From Variovorax sp. EL159 (GTDB lineage: Bacteria > Pseudomonadota > Gammaproteobacteria > Burkholderiales > Burkholderiaceae_C): a DNA stretch of 64,000 bases. Every line of letters starts with the position of its first letter. Within the stretch, counting starts at the first letter, position 1. The notes beneath the pieces are model-generated. The model was not told the origin of the DNA and made no database searches. It worked only from the letters and a program-made list of their open reading frames with translations. Shown one piece after another: positions 8,672 through 15,992 of this stretch. Location: NCBI RefSeq assembly GCF_900100965.1, contig NZ_FMUJ01000001.1, positions 978,272 through 1,042,271 on the forward strand. The letters are read 5' to 3'. Made by a program: the position numbers and the translations under genes.

Positions 8672-9412
8672 ATGACGCCCAAGACTTCCGACAACATCCT
8701 CATCGTCGACGACGACCGGGAAATCCGCGAGCTGCTCACCACCTACCTGGTCAAGAACGGCCTGCGCGTGGTGGCGGTGCCCACGGGCCGGCACATGCGC
8801 GCGGCGCTGGAAACCTCGGGCCCGTTCGACCTGATCATCCTTGACCTGATGCTGCCGGGCGAAGACGGGCTCACGCTGTGCCGCGACCTGCGCACCGGCA
8901 AGTTCAAGGCCACGCCGATCCTGATGCTCACGGCCCGAAGCGAGGAGGCCGACCGCATCCTCGGGCTGGAGATGGGCGCCGACGATTACCTGGCCAAGCC
9001 GTTCTCGGCGCGTGAACTGCTGGCACGCATGCGCGCGGTGCTGCGCCGCACGCGCATGCTGCCGCCGAACATGCGTTCGACCGAGGCCGCCTCGAAGCTG
9101 GCGTTCGGCGAGTGGCAGGTGGACACCACCGCGCGGCATCTGCTCGACGACAGCGGCGTGATGGTGGCGCTGAGCGGCGCCGAGTACCGGCTGCTGCGCG
9201 TGTTTCTCGACCATCCGCAGAAGGTGCTGAGCCGCGACCAGTTGCTGAGCCTCACGCAGGGCCGCGAGGCCGAGCTGTTCGAGCGTTCCATCGACCTGCT
9301 GGTGAGCCGGCTGCGCCAGCGCCTGCGCGACGATGCGCGGGAGCCGCGCTACATCAAGACGGTGCGCAGCGAGGGGTATGTGCTGGCGTCGTCGGTCGAG
9401 GCGCTGGACTGA
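8672..9412 (+). CDS. OmpR/PhoB-family response regulator
   Basis: This 246-residue regulator has an N-terminal receiver (residues about 8-122) with the acidic pair in 'IVDDDREI', the phospho-acceptor aspartate in '[14 protein letters not shown]', a conserved threonine in 'LMLTARSEE' and the lysine in '[15 protein letters not shown]'. A winged-helix DNA-binding domain (about 140-240) follows, ending '[15 protein letters not shown]'. The ATG at 8672 is preferred over an upstream in-frame codon at 8633. No kinase is adjacent. The orphan kinase at 3523-4914 is the best candidate partner, because both promoters share the same tandem box. Confidence 0.92.
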   Translation: MTPKTSDNILIVDDDREIRELLTTYLVKNGLRVVAVPTGRHMRAALETSGPFDLIILDLMLPGEDGLTLCRDLRTGKFKATPILMLTARSEEADRILGLEMGADDYLAKPFSARELLARMRAVLRRTRMLPPNMRSTEAASKLAFGEWQVDTTARHLLDDSGVMVALSGAEYRLLRVFLDHPQKVLSRDQLLSLTQGREAELFERSIDLLVSRLRQRLRDDAREPRYIKTVRSEGYVLASSVEALD

Positions 9413-9462
9413 GGTTCGCATCGGACCTTGGTGCGATGCGGTCGCAGACCTACACTCGCGAA

Positions 9463-9696
9463 ATGATCAAAGCTCTCTTGCTCCCATTGGGTGTTCTCCT
9501 CGTCACGGCCTGCACCCAGCCCGAGCCGCCACGGGCTGTCGGCATGGCGAACCCGGCCTCGGTCTATTGCCAGAGCCTCGGGGGCAAGATCGTTCTGAAG
9601 TCGGACGACAGGGGGCAGTTCGGTATTTGCCATCTTCCGGATGGCACGCAGATCGACGAGTGGGAACTCTTTCGTCGCGATCATCCGGTGAAGTAG
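9463..9696 (+). CDS. DUF333-type small lipoprotein
   Basis: This 77-residue protein has a lipoprotein signal peptide (lipobox 'LVTAC', modified cysteine about residue 17). A short domain of the DUF333 type follows: '[17 protein letters not shown]', then '[22 protein letters not shown]'. The two internal cysteines are the pair conserved in that family. DUF333 proteins are small envelope proteins of unknown function. It is on the same strand as the response regulator and starts 50 bases after it. Confidence 0.75.
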   Translation: MIKALLLPLGVLLVTACTQPEPPRAVGMANPASVYCQSLGGKIVLKSDDRGQFGICHLPDGTQIDEWELFRRDHPVK

Positions 9697-9910
9697 GCGC
9701 GACTGCGCTACGACGGCTTGCGCGTGCGTCCGCGCAGGGTGTCGGCTTGCCGTGTCGAGATGCATTGGCAGCTGACGGGGTTGCGAATTTCGTGGGCGAT
9801 GCCGCCGGACAGGAAGAGCAGGGCTAGCCAGAGTTTTTTCATTTCTGCGCTTTCTTTGTGGTGTTGGTGTTTCTTTGAGGGGGGCCGTTCAGGGCGCGTG
9901 CTCAGGACGC

Positions 9911-10122
9911 CGGGTACTCCCCTCCGCGAATGTCCCCCGGCCTGCGGCCTCCTCCTTTATTTCGCTGCGGGGAGCACCCGACGCCCTGTGCACAGTGGGC
10001 GCTGCCGTTGTGCCGACCGATTCACTGCTGCGCTGGTCGATCACGTCGATGGGGTGCCTTGCGCAGCGAAATAAAGGAGGAGGGGCGTAGCCCCGGGGGA
10101 CATTCGCGGAGCAAGGTACCCC
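9911..10122. repeat. Large intergenic inverted repeat, about 60-base arms around a 90-base centre
   Basis: The left arm (about 9911-9970) and right arm (about 10061-10122) are inverted copies sharing CGCGAATGTCCCCCGG, CTCCTCCTTTATTTCGC and a GGTAC near the outer end. Inside each arm is a small hairpin in the same place but of different sequence: GGCC-TGC-GGCC on the left and GGGGC-GTA-GCCCC on the right. Both still pair. The element fills the 461-base gap between the convergent DUF333 and thioredoxin genes. It could act as a two-way terminator or be a small non-autonomous mobile repeat. I see no gene in this gap. Confidence 0.7.
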
Positions 10123-10157
10123 TTTGGCGTGATCGCGCCCCGAACAACAACACACGC

Positions 10158-10724
10158 TCAAGACCCCGCAGCCGAAGGCTCCGCCAGCAGCGCCTGGATC
10201 TTCTTTTCGGTCGCTCCATAGCTCCCTTCACCGAAGTGCGAGTAGACGATCTTTCCCTGCTTGTCGATCAGGTACACGGCAGGCCAATACTGGTTCTTGA
10301 ACGCCTTCCATGTGCCGTAGCTGTTGTCCTGCGCCACGGCGTGCTTGATCTGCAGCCGCTGGATCGCGTCTTGCACGTTCTTCGTCGATTTCTCGAACGC
10401 GAATTCCGGCGTGTGCACGCCCACGACGACGAGGCCCTTGTCTTTGTATTTGTCGTTCCAGTCCTTCACGTAGGGCAGGTGGTTCAGGCAGTTGATGCAG
10501 GTGTAGGTCCAGAAATCGACCAGCACCACCTTGCCGCGCAGATCGGCCAGCTTCAGCGGCTGCGAGTTGAGCCATGTGTCGATGTTCCGGAACTCGGGTG
10601 CAGGCTGCGCCTGCGCGGTGGGAACGTCGCCACCCAAGGGTGGCGCAGCGAAGGTGAGGGTCAGAGCCGCCGCCGAAGCTGCAACGGCCACGGCGATGAA
10701 GATGACGGGCGAGTGAAAACGCAT
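10158..10724 (-). CDS. TlpA-like periplasmic thioredoxin
   Basis: This 188-residue protein has an N-terminal signal or anchor segment (residues 1-27). Its thioredoxin domain carries the active site CINC in 'VDFWTYTCINCLNHLPYV' and a cis-proline in 'YWPAVYLIDKQG'. It closely resembles the thioredoxin domain of the DipZ protein at 1609-3411 and is probably its redox partner or a paralogue. The start at 10724 is chosen for its GAAGGAAC ribosome-binding site and signal peptide. A GTATGCC-N2-TGTATCT box lies 85 bases upstream, linking it to the proposed kinase/regulator regulon. Confidence 0.88.
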   Translation of the reverse strand: MRFHSPVIFIAVAVAASAAALTLTFAAPPLGGDVPTAQAQPAPEFRNIDTWLNSQPLKLADLRGKVVLVDFWTYTCINCLNHLPYVKDWNDKYKDKGLVVVGVHTPEFAFEKSTKNVQDAIQRLQIKHAVAQDNSYGTWKAFKNQYWPAVYLIDKQGKIVYSHFGEGSYGATEKKIQALLAEPSAAGS

Positions 10725-10809
10725 GCGGGTTCCTTCGTGAAAGAGTGACCGGCGAGCCGGTGAACGGAACCGATTCTTCGACGCCTGCGCCCCTGTCGCC
10801 TCGAAAGGC

Positions 10810-10825
10810 GTATGCCTCTGTATCT
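10810..10825 (+). promoter_or_regulatory. GTATGCC-N2-TGTATCT box upstream of the thioredoxin gene
   Basis: The sequence GTATGCCTCTGTATCT matches the boxes at 5040 and 8583 in all 14 fixed positions; only the two-base spacer differs. It lies 85 bases before the start of the minus-strand thioredoxin gene, in the opposite orientation to that gene. Confidence 0.55.
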
Positions 10826-11044
10826 GCCATGGGGCATCGACACGCAGCGTTTCACGACACCCACGGTTGCAGCCACTGACGCCGGGCAAACGGCGTGCGC
10901 AAAGCGGCGCGCGCGATGCGTTCACATCGATCGCAATGAGCTGCCGAATTCATCGTGGTGTCACAAAGACGGGCCTCCTACGTCGAGGCCCTTCTTCTTA
11001 CGCGCAGAAAAAACCGTCGCGCCAGACCGAGTGCCAATTTCTTG

Positions 11045-11095
11045 ATGAAGTTTTCGTGACAAACGACAGTCGCCGCGCACGCCGCGCGTCTAGAT
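11045..11095 (+). promoter_or_regulatory. Predicted ECF-type promoter element of the tpsB operon
   Basis: A 27-base block (11045-11071, starting ATGAAGTTTTC and ending CAGTC) is followed by a 15-base spacer and CGTCTAGAT. The block at 55755-55781 matches with two differences, and the distance to CGTC is identical although the spacers differ. CGTC is a common -10 core for ECF sigma factors. The tpsB start is 80 bases downstream. An alternative reading places both promoter boxes inside the 27-base block. Assignment to the ECF factor at 41475 is inference. Confidence 0.55.
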
Positions 11096-11175
11096 AACGG
11101 TACGCGGCAGCGACATGAAGGCTCTCCAACATGAGTCGTTGCCAAGCGAGCTTCATCTTTGAGAACGAGCTGTAA

Positions 11176-12852
11176 ATGCATGACATGAAGAAGAACGCCC
11201 CACCGAATTGCTGGAGAGCGGTGTGGCTGGCAGTGATGGCGATGGGTGCCCAGGGGGCAGCCTTCGCCCAGGCGTCCGCACCCACCAACCCGCCCGCAAC
11301 TCCGGCCGCCGCAACGGCCACCCCACCGGCCGCTGCACCGGCCGCCACGCCCGAGTCGACCCGCAAGGTCGACATCGCTGAGTACATCGTGCGCGGCAAC
11401 ACCGTGCTCGATGCGCGCACCATCGAGAAAGCCGTCACGCCCTTCCTCGGACCCGAGCGCACGCTGAAGGATGTGGAGGGTGCGCGCGATGCGTTGCTCG
11501 CGGCCTACCAGGCAGCGGGCTACCAGTCGGTGTATGTCGACCTGCCCGAGCAGCAGGTCACGCAGGGCGTCGTGTTCCTGCAGGTCAACGAGACGCGCGT
11601 GGGCCGCGTGCGCGTGGTGGGCGCCGAGTACAACTCGCCGGTCGACGTGCGCGACCAGGTGCCCGCGCTGAAGGAGGGCAGCGTGCCCGACTTCAACAAG
11701 GCACAGGCCGAGCTGACGGCGCTCAACCGCAGCCCCAAGCGCCAGGTGATGCCGCTGGTGCGCCAGGGCGCGATGCCCGGCACGATGGACGTGGACCTGA
11801 AGGTCGACGACAGCAGCCCGTGGCGCGCCAGCGCCGGCCTGAACAACGACTACAGCGCCGACACGCGCAAGCTGCGCGCCACCGCATCGATCGGCCACGA
11901 CAACCTCTGGCAGATGGGCCACAGCGCCTCCATCAGCTTCTTCGGCGCGCCGCAGGACCTGAGCCAGACCAAGGTGTTCTCGGCTTCCTATACGGCACCG
12001 CTGCCGGGCACCAACTGGAGCCTGGAAGCCAATGCGTACAAGTCCGACAGCAACGTGGCCACCGTGGGCGGCACCAGCGTGCTCGGCAAGGGCCACTCCA
12101 TCGGCCTGAAGGCCACCTACACCGTGCCGAACACCGGCAACTGGTGGCACGCGTTCAGCGCGGGCGTCGACCTGAAGAACAACCAGGAAGCGCTGCGCCT
12201 GAAGGGCACCGGCGACACGGTGCCGCTCAAGTACGCGCCGATCACGCTGTCGTACTCGGGCTTCCGCCAGACCGACAAGAGCCAGTACGGCGTGGGTGTC
12301 TCGCTGGTGGTGGGCACCAGCAGCTCCTTCGGCTACAGCAGCGACTGGGCTGCCTTCGACTACAAGCGCTACAAGTCTTCGCCCAGCTTCATGGTGCTGA
12401 AGACCGACCTGAACGGCACGCACACCTTCGACGGCGGGCAGCAGCTGGCCTTCCGCTTCAACGGCCAGCTGACCGACTCGCCGCTGGTGTCCAGCGAGCA
12501 GATCGCCGGCGGCGGCATGAACTCGGTGCGCGGCTATCTCTCGGCCGAAGCCACCGGCGACTACGGCGTGGTCGGCTCGCTCGAAGTGCGCAGCCAGCCG
12601 CTGACCTTGCTCGGCCCGCTGGTCGAGAACTGGCGCGTGTATGCCTTTGCAGATGCGGCGCGGCTGCGCCTGAAGAGCCCGCTGCCCGAGCAGGCCGACC
12701 GCTTCTCGCTGTACTCGGTCGGCCTGGGCACCACTTTCAAGATCGGCCAGTACTTCTCGGGCCGTGTCGATGTCGGCTACCCGCTCACGGACGGTCCGCG
12801 CACCAAGAAGCACGACCCGCGCGTGAATTTCAGCTTCACCGCGAACTACTGA
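11176..12852 (+). CDS. TpsB outer-membrane transporter (ShlB/FhaC/HecB family)
   Basis: This 558-residue outer-membrane protein secretes a TpsA exoprotein. It has a signal peptide ending 'GAAFAQ', then an alanine/proline linker (about 35-60). Two POTRA domains follow (about 62-205): 'YIVRGNTVLDARTIEKAV', and 'GRVRVVGAEYNSPVDVRDQV'. The 16-strand barrel carries the family's L6 signature region near 'GGGMNSVRGYLSAEATGD'. It ends in the terminal aromatic pattern 'VNFSFTANY'. It is the first gene of a same-strand operon running to about 20458. The probable substrate is the giant exoprotein gene 30 kb away at 43220. Confidence 0.92.
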   Translation: MHDMKKNAPPNCWRAVWLAVMAMGAQGAAFAQASAPTNPPATPAAATATPPAAAPAATPESTRKVDIAEYIVRGNTVLDARTIEKAVTPFLGPERTLKDVEGARDALLAAYQAAGYQSVYVDLPEQQVTQGVVFLQVNETRVGRVRVVGAEYNSPVDVRDQVPALKEGSVPDFNKAQAELTALNRSPKRQVMPLVRQGAMPGTMDVDLKVDDSSPWRASAGLNNDYSADTRKLRATASIGHDNLWQMGHSASISFFGAPQDLSQTKVFSASYTAPLPGTNWSLEANAYKSDSNVATVGGTSVLGKGHSIGLKATYTVPNTGNWWHAFSAGVDLKNNQEALRLKGTGDTVPLKYAPITLSYSGFRQTDKSQYGVGVSLVVGTSSSFGYSSDWAAFDYKRYKSSPSFMVLKTDLNGTHTFDGGQQLAFRFNGQLTDSPLVSSEQIAGGGMNSVRGYLSAEATGDYGVVGSLEVRSQPLTLLGPLVENWRVYAFADAARLRLKSPLPEQADRFSLYSVGLGTTFKIGQYFSGRVDVGYPLTDGPRTKKHDPRVNFSFTANY

Positions 12853-12926
12853 CCGACGCGACGCGGACGCCACCTTTTTTCTTTCATCTTTTTTCTGTCT
12901 CTACGAGCTTTCCGGAGAACCCTGTC

Positions 12927-14735
12927 ATGCGACGAATTCTTTTTATCGTGCTCACGCTGATGAGCACGCTCTTGCCGGGCCTGGCCCACGCCTGGTGGCA
13001 AGCCGAGTGGTCTTACCGCAAGCCCATCACCATCGACGGCGGCCCGCAGGCGGGTGCCATCGGCAGCGATGCCGGCCGCGTGCCAGTGCTGGTGCGCCTG
13101 CACACGGGCAACTTCAAGTTCGAAGGCGTGAGCGAGACCGGCGCCGACCTGCGCTTCATCGCGGCCGATGACAAGACCGTGCTGAACCACCAGATCGAAC
13201 AGTTCGATCCGCTGCTGGGCATTGCGCTGATCTGGGTCGACGTGCCCAACGTTTCGGCCGGCACGCCGCAGAAGCTGTGGATGTACTACGGCAACCCGAA
13301 GGCCCCGGCCTCGGGCAACGGCCAGCGCAGCTTCGACCCCGACTACACGCTCGTCTACCACTTCTCCGAAGGCGCCGTGCCGCCGCGCGACACCACGGCC
13401 TACGGCAACAACGGCCAGACCGCGGTCGTGCCGGTCGAAGGCACCGTCATCGGCAAGGGCGCGCAGCTCGGCACCGGTGCACTGATGCTGCCCGCCACGC
13501 CATCGCTCGCCGTGCAGGCCGGCGGCGCGCTGACGTTCTCCGCATGGGTCAAGCCCGACCAGCTCGGTGCCCGCCAGGCGATCTATGCCCGCCGCGACGG
13601 CGCCGGCGAACTCGTGATCGGCATCGACCAGGGCGTGCCCTTTGTGCAGGTCAACGGCCAGCGCAGCACGCCCGGCCAGCCGATCCAGGCCGGCCAGTGG
13701 TCGCACCTCGCCGTGAAGGCCGAAGGCGACAACGTGGCGCTGTATGTGGCCGGCCGTCCCACCGTGTCGCTGGCGGCCAAGCTGCCCGCGCTGAACACCG
13801 CTGCCGCCATCGGTGCCGATGCACCGGGCGGCCTGCCTGCCGCGCAGGGCGCACAGGCTGCCGCCGCCTTCGCACCGTTCACCGGTGCCATCGACGAAGT
13901 GCGCCTGTCGAAGGTGGCACGCGCCGATGCGCTGCTGCTGGCCGATGCCGTGTCGCAAGGTGCCGAGTCGCGCCTGACGGCCTTTGGTGCCGACGAGCAG
14001 CAGGCCGGCAAGAGCCACTTCGGCTTCATCCTGGCCGCAATGCCGCTGGACGCGTGGATCGTGGTCGGCGTGCTGGGCCTGATGATGGCGATCTCGTGGG
14101 CGATCATGATCGCCAAGGGCCGCCACTATGGCGCCACCTCGCGCGCCAACACCACCTTCATCGAGCACTTCCGCGAAGCCGCCGGCGCGCCGCTCGACCG
14201 CCTGGCCGTGAACAACACCGTGCCGCAGGACGTGCGCGCCGATTCGTCGCTCTGGCGCCTGTACGAAGTGGCCATCGACGAGATGCGCCGCCGCCATGAC
14301 CGCGGCTACGACCTGAGCGCCGTCTCCAGCTCCACCATCGGTGCCATCCGCGCCGCGATGGACGGCGTGATGGTGCGCGAGATCGAGCGCATGTCCAAGC
14401 GCATGAACTGGCTCTCGACCACCATCGAAGGCGCGCCCTACGTGGGCCTGTTCGGTACCGTGATCGGCATCATGCTGGTGTTCGTCGTGGCGGCCATGGC
14501 CGGCGCGGTGGACATCAACTCGGTGGCACCGGGCATGGCGGCCGCGCTGCTGTGTACCGCCGCTGGCCTTGGCGTCGCGATTCCCGCGCTGTTCGGCTAC
14601 AACTGGCTCGCCTCGCGCTCGGACGCCATCACCGCCGACATGGCCGTGTTCGTCGACGAGTTCGTCACGCGCCTGGCCGAAGAGCAGGGCGAAGGCCGCG
14701 CGGTTCCGCTGGCGCAGGCCCGGGCGCGGGCCTGA
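12927..14735 (+). CDS. DUF2341-LamG-ExbB fusion (MotA/TolQ/ExbB proton channel)
   Basis: This 602-residue fusion begins with a signal peptide ending 'LAHAWW'. A DUF2341 domain follows (about 22-135, 'WSYRKPITIDGG' to 'LWMYYGNPKAP'). Next is a LamG/concanavalin-like domain (about 150-340; 'ALTFSAWVKPDQLGARQAIYA', 'GAIDEVRLSKVARAD'). The last 230 residues are an ExbB/TolQ module: one helix ('DAWIVVGVLGLMMAISWAIMI'), a cytoplasmic region, 'GAPYVGLFGTVIGIMLVF' and 'AALLCTAAGLGVAIPALFGYN'. ExbB proteins form the pentameric stator that uses proton flow to drive TonB. Here the stator carries a periplasmic carbohydrate-type binding head. ExbD and a TonB-like gene follow directly. Confidence 0.9.
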   Translation: MRRILFIVLTLMSTLLPGLAHAWWQAEWSYRKPITIDGGPQAGAIGSDAGRVPVLVRLHTGNFKFEGVSETGADLRFIAADDKTVLNHQIEQFDPLLGIALIWVDVPNVSAGTPQKLWMYYGNPKAPASGNGQRSFDPDYTLVYHFSEGAVPPRDTTAYGNNGQTAVVPVEGTVIGKGAQLGTGALMLPATPSLAVQAGGALTFSAWVKPDQLGARQAIYARRDGAGELVIGIDQGVPFVQVNGQRSTPGQPIQAGQWSHLAVKAEGDNVALYVAGRPTVSLAAKLPALNTAAAIGADAPGGLPAAQGAQAAAAFAPFTGAIDEVRLSKVARADALLLADAVSQGAESRLTAFGADEQQAGKSHFGFILAAMPLDAWIVVGVLGLMMAISWAIMIAKGRHYGATSRANTTFIEHFREAAGAPLDRLAVNNTVPQDVRADSSLWRLYEVAIDEMRRRHDRGYDLSAVSSSTIGAIRAAMDGVMVREIERMSKRMNWLSTTIEGAPYVGLFGTVIGIMLVFVVAAMAGAVDINSVAPGMAAALLCTAAGLGVAIPALFGYNWLASRSDAITADMAVFVDEFVTRLAEEQGEGRAVPLAQARARA

Positions 14736-14748
14736 GGGGCGCACGAGC

Positions 14749-15159
14749 ATGGCAACCCCAGCCAAGTTTTCGCCCCGCAGGCGAACGGGCGGCATCAACA
14801 TCACGCCCTTCGTGGACGTGCTGCTGGTGGTGCTGGTGATCTTCATCCTGACCAGCAATGCCAGCATTCCGGGCATCAAGGTCGACCTGCCGAAGGCCAG
14901 CGCCTCGGTGGCGCTGGAGAAGCCCAAGACCAAGGCCATCACGATCGACAACGCGGGCAACGTGTTCCTCGACGCCTACCCGGTGACCCTGCCGGAGCTG
15001 GAAGAGCGCCTGCGCACCGAGAAGGCGCTGTCGCCCGACTTCCCCGTGATCGTGCGCGGCGATGCCAGCGTGCAGTACGCGAAGGTGGTCGACGTGCTCG
15101 ACCTGCTGCGCCGCATCGAGCTGAACCAGATCGGCCTCGTGACCGGCAAGCAGAAGTGA
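14749..15159 (+). CDS. exbD: ExbD/TolR-family biopolymer transport protein
   Basis: This 136-residue protein has a short cytoplasmic N-terminus and one helix, 'ITPFVDVLLVVLVIFILTS', that contains the proton-binding aspartate of ExbD/TolR proteins. A periplasmic domain follows ('ITIDNAGNVFLDAYPVTLPELEERL', 'FPVIVRGDASVQYAKVVDVLDLLRR'). It starts 13 bases after the ExbB fusion and 10 bases before the TonB-like gene, so the three form one energy module in the inner membrane. Confidence 0.93.
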   Translation: MATPAKFSPRRRTGGINITPFVDVLLVVLVIFILTSNASIPGIKVDLPKASASVALEKPKTKAITIDNAGNVFLDAYPVTLPELEERLRTEKALSPDFPVIVRGDASVQYAKVVDVLDLLRRIELNQIGLVTGKQK

Positions 15160-15169
15160 GGAACGCAGA

Positions 15170-15913
15170 GTGAAACCTCGCGATCCGATTTCTCCGCTTC
15201 CTGCCGCGCGACGCGCGGACGGGAAGGGCGGGACGAACGGACTGTGGCGCCGATGGGGCGGGGCGGTCATCGGCCTGGCGATCGTCGCCGCGCTGGTGGC
15301 CCTGGTGTGGCATCTGCTGTCGGACACCGCGAGCACGAAGCGCGTGGTGGCCGACGCGCCGATGCTGATGCTGCCGCCTCCGCCGCCACCACCGCCCGAG
15401 CCCGAGAAGCTGCCCGAGCCCGAGCCTGAAAAGGTCAAGCCCGAAGTGGTCGAGAAGGAGCCCAAGCCGGTCGAGCCGCTGGAGCCGCCCAAGGACGACG
15501 CACCGCCCAGCCCCTCGAAGGACCTGGGCGACCCCGTGACCATGGACAGCGCCGGCCAGGCTGGCAACGACGCCTTCGGCATCCAGGCCGGCAGCGGCGG
15601 CGGCATGAGCGGCACCGGTGCCGGCGGCGGCCTGGGCAGCGGCTCGTATGCGCGCTATGTGTCGAGCATGCTGCAGCAGGCGCTGGCGCGCGATCCGCGC
15701 ACCCGCCAGCTGGTGTTCGACGACATCCAGATCGACCTGTGGCTCGGCGCCGACGGCAAGACCGCGCGGGCGCAGCTGGTGCGCAGCACCGGCACGCCGG
15801 AATCCGACGAAGCGGTGCTCGCCATGGTGCGCGCCCTCGACCGCATCGACGAGAAGCCGCCGGCCTCGCTGCGCTTTCCGATGCGCGTGTCCATGAAGGG
15901 GCGCCGGCCGTGA
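15170..15913 (+). CDS. TonB-like energy transducer
   Basis: This 247-residue protein starts at GTG after GAGGAACGC. It has a cytoplasmic tail and one membrane anchor ('AVIGLAIVAALVALVWHLL', about 32-50). A Pro-Glu-Lys spacer (eight prolines, then repeated PEPEK/PKPVEPLEPP; about 69-110) follows, then a glycine-rich hinge and a C-terminal TonB_C-like fold ('YARYVSSMLQQALARDPRTR', 'IDLWLGADGKTARAQLVRS'). This is the layout of TonB proteins that span the periplasm. It is part of the ExbB-ExbD set. The outer-membrane partner is not a receptor of the FecA type in this window; the porin or TpsB is possible. Confidence 0.88.
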   Translation: MKPRDPISPLPAARRADGKGGTNGLWRRWGGAVIGLAIVAALVALVWHLLSDTASTKRVVADAPMLMLPPPPPPPPEPEKLPEPEPEKVKPEVVEKEPKPVEPLEPPKDDAPPSPSKDLGDPVTMDSAGQAGNDAFGIQAGSGGGMSGTGAGGGLGSGSYARYVSSMLQQALARDPRTRQLVFDDIQIDLWLGADGKTARAQLVRSTGTPESDEAVLAMVRALDRIDEKPPASLRFPMRVSMKGRRP

Positions 15914-15992
15914 TTCGAGCGACTCCGGCAACCACCACCCGCGCGGCGTGCGCCGCGCCCCGCCTGTCCCATTCAATCCTGTGAACGAAGCG

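Larger units (their letters stand above)
10725..11175. other. 451-base intergenic region between the thioredoxin and tpsB genes
   Basis: This non-coding stretch separates the divergent thioredoxin and tpsB genes. It contains the regulator box at 10810-10825 near the thioredoxin and the ECF-like element at 11045-11095 near tpsB. I see no convincing gene in the remainder. Confidence 0.6.
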
